A model generated the notes under the pieces. The model was not told where the DNA came from. It searched no databases and saw only the letters and a program-made list of their open reading frames with translations. 32,255 bases of DNA from DASYXW01 sp035934405 (GTDB taxonomy: Bacteria > Acidobacteriota > Terriglobia > UBA7540): the NCBI GenBank assembly GCA_035934405.1, contig DASYXW010000026.1, positions 1 through 32,255 on the forward strand, written 5' to 3'. Positions 16,044 to 27,012 of the stretch are shown one piece after another (the stretch's first letter is position 1; each line of letters starts with the position of its first letter). The position numbers and the translations under genes were made by a program.

Positions 16044-18149
16044 TCAGGGTGACTTGGCGGCGCCAAACTCACGCTCGGCGTCGGCAACGCGTCCTGCCGC
16101 CTGATAGGCGCGGCCGAGGTTGTAGTGCGCCTTGCTGGACCCTGGCGCGAGCTGCACGGCACGCTCCAGGCTGCGGATGGCATCGTCGTTGCGCTTCTGG
16201 TAGAGGTAGACTTCGCCCAGCGCCTCGTAGGCCCTCGCGTACGAGGGATTAATCCGGACGGCGCGCTCGAACTCGCGCACTGCGTCGTCAATGCGATTCC
16301 GCTTCAGGTAAGCGGCCCCCAAGTCGAACGCGGCCACAAAGTTCGTGGGGTCGATTTCGAGCGAGTGTTCGAACGAAGCCATCGCTCCATCCTGGTCGCC
16401 GCCCTCAAGCTGGGTGAGCCCGAGGTAGTAGAGGGCGAGCGACGACTTCGGGTCAAGTTCCAGGGCCGACTTGAAGCTGGAAGCGGCGCGTGCGAAGTCC
16501 TTCAAGTGATATTCGTCGAGCGCCGCGAGATAGCGGATGGCAAACGAGGCGGGCTCGGTCTTGCCTGCCTGACGCAGCTTACTGAGAGACTGCTGGTAGC
16601 GCCCGTGTTGGCCGTCAGACATGGCCTCCGACACCAGCTCGTAGACTTGAATGCGGTCTTTTGGGTCAGCCAGCGGCTTGCCACTCGCTTCGGTATAGGC
16701 TCCCGACGAGATCGCCACGTAACCGAGAGACCGCAACCGTTCGAGCAGCGCGGGGTCGGTGGCTTCTTTCGCGCCTTCTCTCCCGATGGTGGCGTTGCCG
16801 GAGGCCGGCGTGAAGCGCCGGACGCTGCTGTAGAGCCGGTCGTGCATCTCATGGCCGAGCGATCGCCGCGAGGGGTACAGGTTCTTGCTCTCGCGCGGAT
16901 CAGCATGGGTGTCATACAGCTCCGGCCGCGGCGCGTCAATGTACTTCTCGCCTCGCGATTGGAAGCCGCGCAGGGGACTCCAGCCGAAGTGCAGCAACGG
17001 CAGGTAGGTTTCGGAGTAAAGCACGGAAGCGCCGCCCGCGGTGCGACCCAGCGCCTGGCTCAGCAGGCTGCGGCCCTGGACGCTGGGCGGAATCGGGAGC
17101 TTGAGCGTTTGCAGGACAGTCGGCATCACGTCGGCGAGCGACACTTCAGCCGTCACAACGCGCCCGGCCGGACCTGCGGGGCCCGCCGCGGCGCCTTCCG
17201 CGCTTGGCGGCAGCTTGAGGATGAGCGGCACGTGGAGCGTGGAGTTATAGACGAAGAAGCCGTGGGTTTTTTCGCCGTGCTCGCCCAGGCCCTCGCCGTG
17301 GTCGGCCGAGAGCACGATCAGGGATGCGTCGTAGAGCCCATGCTGCTTCAAGTAGGCTACCAGCCTGGCCACCTGGGAGTCGGCAAAAGCGATCTCGCCG
17401 TCGTACGGGTGGGCGCGATAGCGGCTGGCGTAAGGCTCGGGCGGCGTGTAGGGATAATGCGGATCGTACAGGTGAACCCACAGGAAGAACGGCGGCCGCG
17501 CGGCACCCGGCGGTGTGCTCGACGAACCGGCGGCGCCCGCCAGCCACTTGAGCGCGGCGTTCATCACCACGTCGCCGCGGCGCTCCATCAGGTCGAGACT
17601 GCTCTCGTCGAGACGGCTGAAATCGAACGGGGCGTCGTAGGTGTCGAACCCCTGATTGAGGCCGAAGCGCGCGTCGAGCACCGCGGCGCCGATGAATGCC
17701 GCCGTGGTGTAGCCGTGATCCCGCAGGACGGTGGCCAGGGTCGGTATGTTCGCAGCCAGCTTGTTGCCGCTGAAGTCGTGCATGCCGGTGGCCACCGGGT
17801 AGCTACCGGTGAAAATCGTGGTGTGCGCCGGCAAGGTGATGGGCACCGGAGTGTAGGCCTGGGTGAAACGGACGCCGGCGCGCGCCAGCGCATCGATACT
17901 GGGTGTTTGAATCTGCTTGTACCCGTAACAACCGAGGTGGTCGGCGCGAAGGGTGTCAATGGTGATAAAGATGACGTTGGGCTTAAGAGCATCCGTGGTT
18001 CGTGGTCCGTGGTCCGTTGCCAGATTCGCGGCGGCTCCCGCAACCGGCGTCATCCCGAGGGCGACTATCAGGGAAGCCAGCCCGGTCGCAGCCCAAACCA
18101 CGAACCACGGGCCACGAACAACGGACGAACGTTCAGTCATACTTTTCAT
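16044..18149 (-). CDS. Secreted sulfatase-fold hydrolase/transferase with C-terminal TPR repeats (2)
   Basis: This paralogue of the next gene has 701 residues from the ATG at 18149; the frame extends to 18251 without signals. The order is signal anchor (~15-40), sulfatase-fold domain (~57-400) and TPRs (~450-695). NVIFITIDTLRADHLGCYG and LSADHGEGLGEHGE carry the metal ligands. The nucleophile segment again lacks Cys/Ser and Arg: T105-L-P-A-H. Several TPRs are obvious, e.g. ALYYLGLTQLEGGDQDGA and AYEALGEVYLYQKRNDDA. The signal-anchor region lies within an inverted repeat typical of intergenic DNA, so the N-terminus has been built from or invaded by repeat sequence. Two paralogous enzymes in tandem may act on related substrates or sequential positions of one polymer (inference). 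Confidence 0.85.
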   Translation of the reverse strand: MKSMTERSSVVRGPWFVVWAATGLASLIVALGMTPVAGAAANLATDHGPRTTDALKPNVIFITIDTLRADHLGCYGYKQIQTPSIDALARAGVRFTQAYTPVPITLPAHTTIFTGSYPVATGMHDFSGNKLAANIPTLATVLRDHGYTTAAFIGAAVLDARFGLNQGFDTYDAPFDFSRLDESSLDLMERRGDVVMNAALKWLAGAAGSSSTPPGAARPPFFLWVHLYDPHYPYTPPEPYASRYRAHPYDGEIAFADSQVARLVAYLKQHGLYDASLIVLSADHGEGLGEHGEKTHGFFVYNSTLHVPLILKLPPSAEGAAAGPAGPAGRVVTAEVSLADVMPTVLQTLKLPIPPSVQGRSLLSQALGRTAGGASVLYSETYLPLLHFGWSPLRGFQSRGEKYIDAPRPELYDTHADPRESKNLYPSRRSLGHEMHDRLYSSVRRFTPASGNATIGREGAKEATDPALLERLRSLGYVAISSGAYTEASGKPLADPKDRIQVYELVSEAMSDGQHGRYQQSLSKLRQAGKTEPASFAIRYLAALDEYHLKDFARAASSFKSALELDPKSSLALYYLGLTQLEGGDQDGAMASFEHSLEIDPTNFVAAFDLGAAYLKRNRIDDAVREFERAVRINPSYARAYEALGEVYLYQKRNDDAIRSLERAVQLAPGSSKAHYNLGRAYQAAGRVADAEREFGAAKSP
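17995..18108. repeat. Inverted repeat inside the N-terminal coding region of the TPR-sulfatase-like gene
   Basis: GTGGTTCGTGG (17995-18005) and CCACGAACCAC (18098-18108) form perfect 11-base arms. Both flanks are extended by further CCGTGGT-type units, a repeat style usually found between genes. Here it encodes parts of the signal anchor (RGPWFVVW) and of the following linker (TDHGPRTTDA). Confidence 0.7.
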
Positions 18150-18905
18150 AACTCTGACTCTTGGGTCCGTAGGCCATCGCCATGCGACGGCTCGCCGGGA
18201 CTCCGCTGGACGCCTTTCGCGCTCCAAATCCCTAGGGCATGAACTTCTCACATGTGGTCGTTTCGCTGATTCTAAATCACATTCCGGTATTGTTGGTCAA
18301 ATAATTCTGGTGCTTGCCCAACCCGCGGACATGGGGCACCGATTTTCGCCAAATCCCGGGAAATTGTTCTATATTATTGAAAACAAGTAGCATAGAGGAA
18401 TTATTTTGGCTTCGCCGTCCGCAACCATCTTCTATCTTAATGAAAACGTGATGCTTAATCTCATTGGTTGGGGTTGGCCTAGCTTGCTGCGGCTTCGGGA
18501 GTCGAGGGTGTGCTGTTCGAAACTGCGAGACGCAGGCCATCGCTATATGGAAGGATTATAGTAACCGGCGGCCGCTGCATTTGTCAAGTGGTAAATGATG
18601 GCGGTAGTGGGTCAATTTGGGCGTTGTAGCGCCGGTCTGCGACCGGCGGTCTTCCCTTTTCAATTGAGGTCCGCCGCTCCCCGCCCTGCGGGCAGGCTCC
18701 GAGCGGCGCTACAGCAAATTGACCCACTACCCTGCTGTCCAAGCAGACCAGGTCCTTTGCTGCCTTTGCTTCACGGATGGCACAGGTGACTCATCTCGGC
18801 AAGATCTTTGCCGCCACCGTGCAGTATACCGACACCGACCGCGACCTGTACCAGTTGAGCGTGCCGAAGCTCGGCACCCCGCCCGTCGCGCGGGTACAGC
18901 TCCGC
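18150..18905. other. Long non-coding stretch with promoter and palindromic element
   Basis: About 750 bases hold no assignable gene. A minus-strand promoter candidate, TTGACA (18587-18582) with 18 bases to TACTAT (18563-18558), could drive the sulfatase-fold pair through a ~400-base leader. A short open frame at 18277-18540 on the minus strand has no ribosome site and no known domain. A large nested palindrome occupies 18603-18731. From 18777 to about 18905 a plus-strand frame (beginning MAQVTHLGKIFAATVQY) looks somewhat protein-like but runs into the antisense of the next gene; it may be a gene relic. Confidence 0.5.
18603..18731. repeat. Nested palindromic element bounded by 17-base inverted arms
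   Basis: GGTAGTGGGTCAATTTG (18603-18619) and its exact reverse complement (18715-18731) enclose a second inverted pair, TGTAGCGCCG (18625-18634) and CGGCGCTACA (18704-18713). Inside are further small hairpins (GCCGGTCTGCGACCGGC and CCCGCCCTGCGGG). It lies between convergent-free DNA and the 3' end of the dihydroorotate-dehydrogenase-like gene. The structure resembles a REP/BIME or miniature mobile element. Confidence 0.75.
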
Positions 18906-19921
18906 CTAGCCCATTCCGACATTCGGCATCCGCAGGGCGTAAGAGCTGAGGACGCGCATGTAGTTGGAGCGTTCAAAGGCGGAGGGGTTGGCCACCGAGC
19001 GCATGGCCATGCTGCCGCGCATCTGCTTGATGGACTCGTATTCGTGGTCCTCCATCCACTGCCGGAGCCCGGCGAGCACCTTCTCGAAATGTCCGATGCC
19101 GTGCTGCAGCAGGGCGGAGGTCATCATGGCCACCTGGGCGCCCGCCATCATGGCCTTGAGGACGTCTTCGGCGGTGTGAACGCCGCCGGTGACGGCGAGC
19201 TCGGCGCGGATGTTGCCGTAGAGAATCGCCACCCAGTGCAATCGCAGCAGAAGCTCGTAAGAACTGCTGAGCGTGAGGCTGGGGACCACCTCAAGATTGT
19301 CGAGGTCGAAATCGGGCTGATAGAAGCGGTTGAAGAGCACCAGGGCGCCGGCGCCCGCCTGATCGAGGAGACGCCCCATGTTGGCCGGGGCGCTGAAATA
19401 GGGGCTCAACTTGACGGCCACCGGGATTTGGACCGCGGACTTCACCTCGCGGACCAGGTGGCAATAGTTGAATTCAACTTCGGCCGAGCGGACGTCGGGC
19501 TGGGTGGGGAGGAAATAGATATTGAGCTCGACGGCGTCAGCGCCAGCCTGTTCCATGCGGCGGGCGAACTTCGTCCAGCCGCCCGGCGAGGCGCCGTTCA
19601 AGCTGGCGATAATCGGTATCGCAACCGCTCGCTTGGCCCGGAACAGGTGCTCGAGATAACCGTCGGGGCCGCGGTTGTACCAAACCAGCTCCGGAAGATA
19701 AGTGAGGGACTCGGGGAAACTCTCGGTTCCGGCGCCGAGGAAACGATCGAGCTCATGGCTCTCGAGATTAATCTGCTCCTCGAAGAGGGAATGGAGCACC
19801 ACCGCGGCCGCTCCGGCGTCTTCCATCTTACGAATGTTGCCGAGGTCTTCCGACAAGGGAGAGGCGGAGGCCACCAGAGGATTTTTCAGGTGAAGGCCGA
19901 GATAGGTTGTGGTCAGATCGG

Positions 19922-19925
<4 letters not shown>
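18906..19925 (-). CDS. Dihydroorotate-dehydrogenase-like flavoprotein
   Basis: The 339-residue product is a TIM-barrel FMN protein of the dihydroorotate dehydrogenase superfamily. It shows the class's opening YLGLHLKNPLVASASPLSE, the phrase AIPIIASLNG, and C-terminal phosphate-binding segments AVTGGVHTAEDVLKAMMAGAQVAMMTSAL. I begin it at GTG 19925, with GGAGGG 6 bases upstream; this start overlaps the stop of the upstream oxidoreductase by 4 bases (GTGA), pointing to translational coupling. In many bacteria a gene of this type sits directly behind pyruvate:ferredoxin oxidoreductase, so a role in electron transfer or pyrimidine reduction linked to ferredoxin is plausible. Whether it makes orotate is not proved by sequence. 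A near-identical 70-base fragment of it occurs at 30331-30400. Confidence 0.85.
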
Positions 19926-23506
<3,581 letters not shown>

Positions 23507-23592
23507 TGAACACGCGTTCCTTGGCCGAAAATGGGCTCGGGTGTGAGGCTTGGGGCCACGTCCATCATGCCGATGGCGGTAATTGCGGCGCA

Positions 23593-23606
23593 GTGACGCC
23601 GGTCAC
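23593..23606. promoter_or_regulatory. Crp/Fnr-like palindrome upstream of nifJ
   Basis: GTGACGCCGGTCAC is a 5+5-base inverted repeat with 4 central bases. Its extended form AGTGA-N6-TCACA fits the TGTGA-N6-TCACA consensus of the Crp/Fnr family. It lies about 90 bases before the nifJ start and shares 13 of 14 bases with the two sites at 28146 and 28372. Confidence 0.6.
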
Positions 23607-23629
23607 AACTCGTGCAAAGGGCGCGCGGG

Positions 23630-23854
23630 CTAATCAGGCTGCGGCGGCGTTTCGTCAGGGGGCGAGGGGGTGTTCTCGAGAAGCGAGTACAAATAGATCA
23701 CGATGCCAGCGGCCACCAGCGGGCAGCCGATCCCAAGGAAGGTAATAAACGCCAGGGGATGGATGAAGAAAAAGGTGATGAGCTGGACGATGAGCCCCGC
23801 ACCGATGAGGACTCCCGCCCAGCGTATGCGCCGTTCGATGCGGGGCCGGGGCAT
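23630..23854 (-). CDS. Small two-helix membrane protein
   Basis: The 74-residue protein begins with a basic segment (MPRPRIERRIRW). Two hydrophobic helices follow, separated by the short turn FIHP (~12-31: AGVLIGAGLIVQLITFFF; ~35-58: AFITFLGIGCPLVAAGIVIYLY), and it ends in a Pro/Asp/Glu-rich tail (SPPDETPPQPD). I do not recognise a family. Its ATG lies one base after the TAA of the tetraheme cytochrome gene on the same strand, so it is surely co-translated with that operon. It may be a membrane partner or assembly factor of the cytochrome complex, which is inference from position only. Confidence 0.7.
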   Translation of the reverse strand: MPRPRIERRIRWAGVLIGAGLIVQLITFFFIHPLAFITFLGIGCPLVAAGIVIYLYSLLENTPSPPDETPPQPD

Positions 23855-23855
23855 C

Positions 23856-24488
23856 TTATTGGCCGCCTTTCCAAAAGGTGGCGTCCTTCAAGGTGTCCAC
23901 GTCGTGAACGATGTCATGACAGTTGTTCGACATGCAGGAGAGCTGGTTGGAATCAATCCGGCTCAGCATGTCTGGCGACTTGTGATGCTCGGCCGCTTCC
24001 ACGTAGGATCGCGCTCCGGCGTGGCAGTGCAGGCATTCGCGATTGTTGTAAGGCTCGTAAAGCTTGATGTTTTCCGGTTTGGGAATGGTTCCCAGGTACT
24101 GCACGTAGAGGTGGCGCACTCCCCGCACTTTGGCTTTGAGGGTGCCAAACATGGCGTAATCAGTATGGCAGGTGTAGCAGGCCGCATCGCGAGGCACCAG
24201 ATTGTTCTGGAAATGGCGGGCCGGCAGGTAGCTGGGATCGTCAACGTAAAGGCTGTGGCCATACTCCGTCATCACGTGGCAGGAGAGGCAGAAGCTGGTG
24301 GTCTCGGCGTGGTACATCTGCATATCGAAGCCCGCCCAGGCTCCCAGAGCCGGCAAGATAAACAGGGCGATGAAGCATCCAATCTTGCCGCCCCGCGAGA
24401 CGGTCAACTGCGGTCGAAAGGCCAGCCAGAGCGCCAGCACCGCAGCCACGCCAACCAAGAGCACGTCGACCAGCATGATGGCATGCAC
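23856..24488 (-). CDS. NapC/NirT/CymA-like tetraheme membrane cytochrome c
   Basis: The 210-residue protein begins with membrane segments (~3-23 and ~36-55) followed by a periplasmic part with four haem c sites: C67-H71 (CLSCH), C104-H108 (CYTCH), C152-H156 (CLHCH) and a wider C185-H191 site, CMSNNCH. Tetraheme membrane proteins of the NapC/NirT/CymA group oxidise menaquinol and pass electrons to periplasmic partners. The fourth motif has four residues between the cysteines (CX4CH) instead of two; such sites occur in some cytochromes c but are unusual here. The start is a GTG at 24488, with AGGA 8 bases upstream. It sits in the same operon as the decaheme cytochrome and the porin, which suggests it feeds or drains the outer-membrane conduit. 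Confidence 0.8.
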   Translation of the reverse strand: MHAIMLVDVLLVGVAAVLALWLAFRPQLTVSRGGKIGCFIALFILPALGAWAGFDMQMYHAETTSFCLSCHVMTEYGHSLYVDDPSYLPARHFQNNLVPRDAACYTCHTDYAMFGTLKAKVRGVRHLYVQYLGTIPKPENIKLYEPYNNRECLHCHAGARSYVEAAEHHKSPDMLSRIDSNQLSCMSNNCHDIVHDVDTLKDATFWKGGQ

Positions 24489-24538
24489 GGGGATTATCCT
24501 GTCTTCCGTCGCGCTTGCAGGCTACTCGCCTCGCGCGC

Positions 24539-24886
24539 TTATTTCTTGGCCAGGCTGCGGTAGTATTCCACCAGCGCCTTGATCTCGCCCGGGTTGAACT
24601 CCTTTTGGTAAGAGTCCATGTTCTCGCCTTTGCCCTTTTCGACGACCTTAATCATGTCGTCCTCGGACATTTTCTGGATGGTGGCGCGCACGTCCTTCAC
24701 CTTGACCTTCTTGCCTTTAGCCGTCTTACCGGCGCCATCCGCGCCGTGGCAGACGGCGCACTTGTGGGCGTAAATTTCCGCCGCGCTCTGGTCGGCACTC
24801 GGCGCCTGGCGCGCTCCGAGAAGAATGAAAAGCATCGCCATGCCGCCCGCGATGCCGAACTGAATTGCTTTGCCGCAAGCCCGCAT
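24539..24886 (-). CDS. Small monoheme cytochrome c
   Basis: This 115-residue protein has a signal peptide (~1-32: hydrophobic core IAGGMAMLFILLG) and one class I cytochrome c domain. The haem-binding CAVCHG comes soon after IYAHK, and a Met-containing region (GENMDSYQKEFNPGEIKALVEYYRSL) gives a possible axial ligand. The ATG at 24886 has GGAGG five bases upstream; ATG 24898 is an alternative. Its position between the porin and the tetraheme gene suggests a soluble periplasmic electron shuttle of the same pathway. The Lys-rich stretch GKTAKGKKVKVKD could form the docking surface. Confidence 0.85.
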   Translation of the reverse strand: MRACGKAIQFGIAGGMAMLFILLGARQAPSADQSAAEIYAHKCAVCHGADGAGKTAKGKKVKVKDVRATIQKMSEDDMIKVVEKGKGENMDSYQKEFNPGEIKALVEYYRSLAKK

Positions 24887-24956
24887 CGATTCCTCCATGA
24901 ATGGGCCGGAGGACCTGACTCCTTTGACCCTCCCAGCCGAGTCGTATGATGACGCC

Positions 24957-27002
24957 TCAGAAGTTTCGAGTCCAGCGGATGGTGAGCAAATTGGCGCCGA
25001 AGTTGTTGGCGGTGACGATCTGCTCGATGTAATAAGTCCGCTGCAGGTCAATCGAGAGGCGTCCGGCCTTGGGAAAGTCGTAATAGACGGTCCCGGTGAC
25101 GAGCGGCCATCGCAGCGGACCGTAGGCCGGTGGCTCCCCGCTGATGTAGCCGAGACCGGTGGAGCGGTCGTAGTTTCCGCTCAGCCGCAGGCCGAAGCGC
25201 TTCACGGGCCTGGTTTCCACGCCCCCTTGCCAAACCCGGTTGACCTCCTGGTCCTGCAAGAAGTCGTTCAAAGGCGGCGTGCCCCGGATGTAAACAATGT
25301 CGCCCTGCGCGTAGAAGCTGTCGTAACTGAACCCGCCGAAGACTGAGAACTGGTCGCTGAAGGAGTAAGACAGCATTAAGGCGTTCGAGCGAACGTTGCT
25401 TTGGAAGCCGGTGTCGAGCAGCCTGCTGTTCGATAGGTTCATCTCGTCCTCGAGCGCCACCTTCGCGGTGGGCTGAAAGCGCACCACCACGTGCCCGCCC
25501 ACGAGGGTATGCGGTGTGATGGCAGTGAAAGAAGCTCCGTTGGTGAAACTATGCAGGTCGCCCCGGATGCTGAACATCTTGGAAGGCTGGTACGCGATGC
25601 TGATTTCGGGCGCCACAGTCTTGATGCGCAGGGTGTGCGCCAGGTCGATGACGCCATTCTCGAAGGTCTCCACGTCCTCCTTCAGCAAGTGGATGCCGGG
25701 CCGGAGGGTCAGCTTGCTGGTGGGCGTGAAGCCCAGGGTGAAATCGAGATCGCTGATGCCGTTGCGCCACACGTTGTCGTCCTGAGCGGTGGAGGCGGTG
25801 GGGGCGGGAGCGGGAACGCCTTGCGAAAACAGGCTGGCCAGGTTCCCGATGCCTTCGCTGGTGAGGCGCGAGTAACGGTAGTCCAGGTTGACGTTCCACC
25901 ACGAGTTGACATCGTAGGTGAAACCCGTGCTGATGACGTGGTCCGGCTCTTTGACCATGGCGCGGACGCTCTGAGTGAACGTGTAGGGCGAGAAAGCGCC
26001 GGTGCTGTCGGGCGCGACGCCGTTTGCTGACTGATCGAAGGTGGCGGGGCCTTGAAAGTGGTAATAGATATATTCCCCGCGCCACTCGAGCTTCGAAAGC
26101 GGCTTGCCGGTGAAGGAAAACTCGCTCAGGGGCGAGGTCAGGCGGCGCGCCTGCGACCAGGAAGTGCTGGTGAGGGGTTCCGAGGCCGAGGCGCTGGCGC
26201 CGGTGTTGATGCTGAGCTCGGGCGAAGCGACGTTGTTCAGATTGATGTTCTCGTTGAAAGTCTGGTAGCCGAGGTTGTAATGAAAGTTCCAGGAATGCCA
26301 GGTGTAGTCCACGCCGCCCGTAAAGCGGTTGGTCTCATCGTTGAGCGGCGCGAAGAGAGAATAAGGATTGGCGCGGGCGAAGCTGCCCCAGAAATCCGGC
26401 GAGCCCAGAAAATCGATGGAGCGCGTGGTAAACAAGGCTCCGCTATCGGTGGTGCGATAGTAATCGAAATTGAAGCGCAGGTGGTTGGTGGCGTGCAAGG
26501 TGAGGTCGGCGGAGCCGAACTTGCGTACTGTGGCCCAGTCATGATTGTCGGTGAGGCCCTTGGCGAGACTTGAGCCTACCGCCGCGATGGGGAGCACCAC
26601 ATTGTCGTTCTGGTTCCAGTAGTAGTAGCTCTGCCGCCAGTTCGCCCGGAAGTCAAAGCGGTTGTTCTTGATGACGCTTAACTGCGCGGTCGGGAAGGGG
26701 TCGCCTCCCAGACCGCTCATGGAAAGCGAATAACTGTCGGCGAAAGAATTGTGGCCTTCCTGGGCTTCGCCGAACATGTTGAAGTCCTGCAGGCGGAAGC
26801 CGGGCTGCAAGTCGAACAATTGCAGAAACTGCGGCTGATAGCCCTTGACGGTGTCGAAGCGGTAGCCCACCGTGGCCGAGCCCTCGGTGTTGAAGCCTCC
26901 GAGATTCAGGGGCGGAGCCTCGGAATTCTCCTGCGCCATCAGAACGGGGCAGACCGCGAACAGCGCGGCCATCAAGACGGAGAAACGGTGTGCGGATTTC
27001 AT
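24957..27002 (-). CDS. MtrB/PioB-like outer-membrane beta-barrel (porin of the decaheme conduit)
   Basis: The 681-residue protein (ATG 27002, with GGAGAGG upstream) has a signal peptide (~1-24), then a mature N-terminus and a long series of amphipathic, aromatic-rich beta strands ending in LLTIRWTRNF, as expected for an outer-membrane barrel with terminal Phe. Strand phrases such as RFDFRANWRQSYYYW, HNLGYQTFNENIN-type segments and DVNSWWNVNLDYRYSRL repeat throughout. The gene follows the decaheme cytochrome gene after only 10 bases, the standard arrangement of mtrA-mtrB, pioA-pioB and dmsE-dmsF, in which the barrel encloses the cytochrome to form a trans-membrane wire. Its sequence is not closely like Shewanella MtrB (I see no N-terminal CXXC), so the family call rests on context plus barrel character. 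Confidence 0.75.
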   Translation of the reverse strand: MKSAHRFSVLMAALFAVCPVLMAQENSEAPPLNLGGFNTEGSATVGYRFDTVKGYQPQFLQLFDLQPGFRLQDFNMFGEAQEGHNSFADSYSLSMSGLGGDPFPTAQLSVIKNNRFDFRANWRQSYYYWNQNDNVVLPIAAVGSSLAKGLTDNHDWATVRKFGSADLTLHATNHLRFNFDYYRTTDSGALFTTRSIDFLGSPDFWGSFARANPYSLFAPLNDETNRFTGGVDYTWHSWNFHYNLGYQTFNENINLNNVASPELSINTGASASASEPLTSTSWSQARRLTSPLSEFSFTGKPLSKLEWRGEYIYYHFQGPATFDQSANGVAPDSTGAFSPYTFTQSVRAMVKEPDHVISTGFTYDVNSWWNVNLDYRYSRLTSEGIGNLASLFSQGVPAPAPTASTAQDDNVWRNGISDLDFTLGFTPTSKLTLRPGIHLLKEDVETFENGVIDLAHTLRIKTVAPEISIAYQPSKMFSIRGDLHSFTNGASFTAITPHTLVGGHVVVRFQPTAKVALEDEMNLSNSRLLDTGFQSNVRSNALMLSYSFSDQFSVFGGFSYDSFYAQGDIVYIRGTPPLNDFLQDQEVNRVWQGGVETRPVKRFGLRLSGNYDRSTGLGYISGEPPAYGPLRWPLVTGTVYYDFPKAGRLSIDLQRTYYIEQIVTANNFGANLLTIRWTRNF

Positions 27003-27012
27003 GGCGCCTCTC

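Noticed and set aside
16125..18242. Very long open frame (705 codons) on the plus strand opposite the second TPR-sulfatase-like gene
   Set aside because: It is the antisense shadow of a well-supported gene in GC-rich DNA; it has no ribosome site and no domain. The same holds for the long plus-strand frames at 14043-15407, 1637-3079, 21185-22387 and others.
18277..18540. Short minus-strand frame in the leader of the TPR-sulfatase-like pair
   Set aside because: No ribosome site and no similarity recognised; the AT-rich leader explains the open frame poorly but coding evidence is lacking.
18777..18905. Plus-strand peptide starting MAQVTHLGKIFAATVQY
   Set aside because: It looks slightly protein-like but has no ribosome site, matches no family I know and runs straight into antisense of the dehydrogenase-like gene. 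At most a relic.
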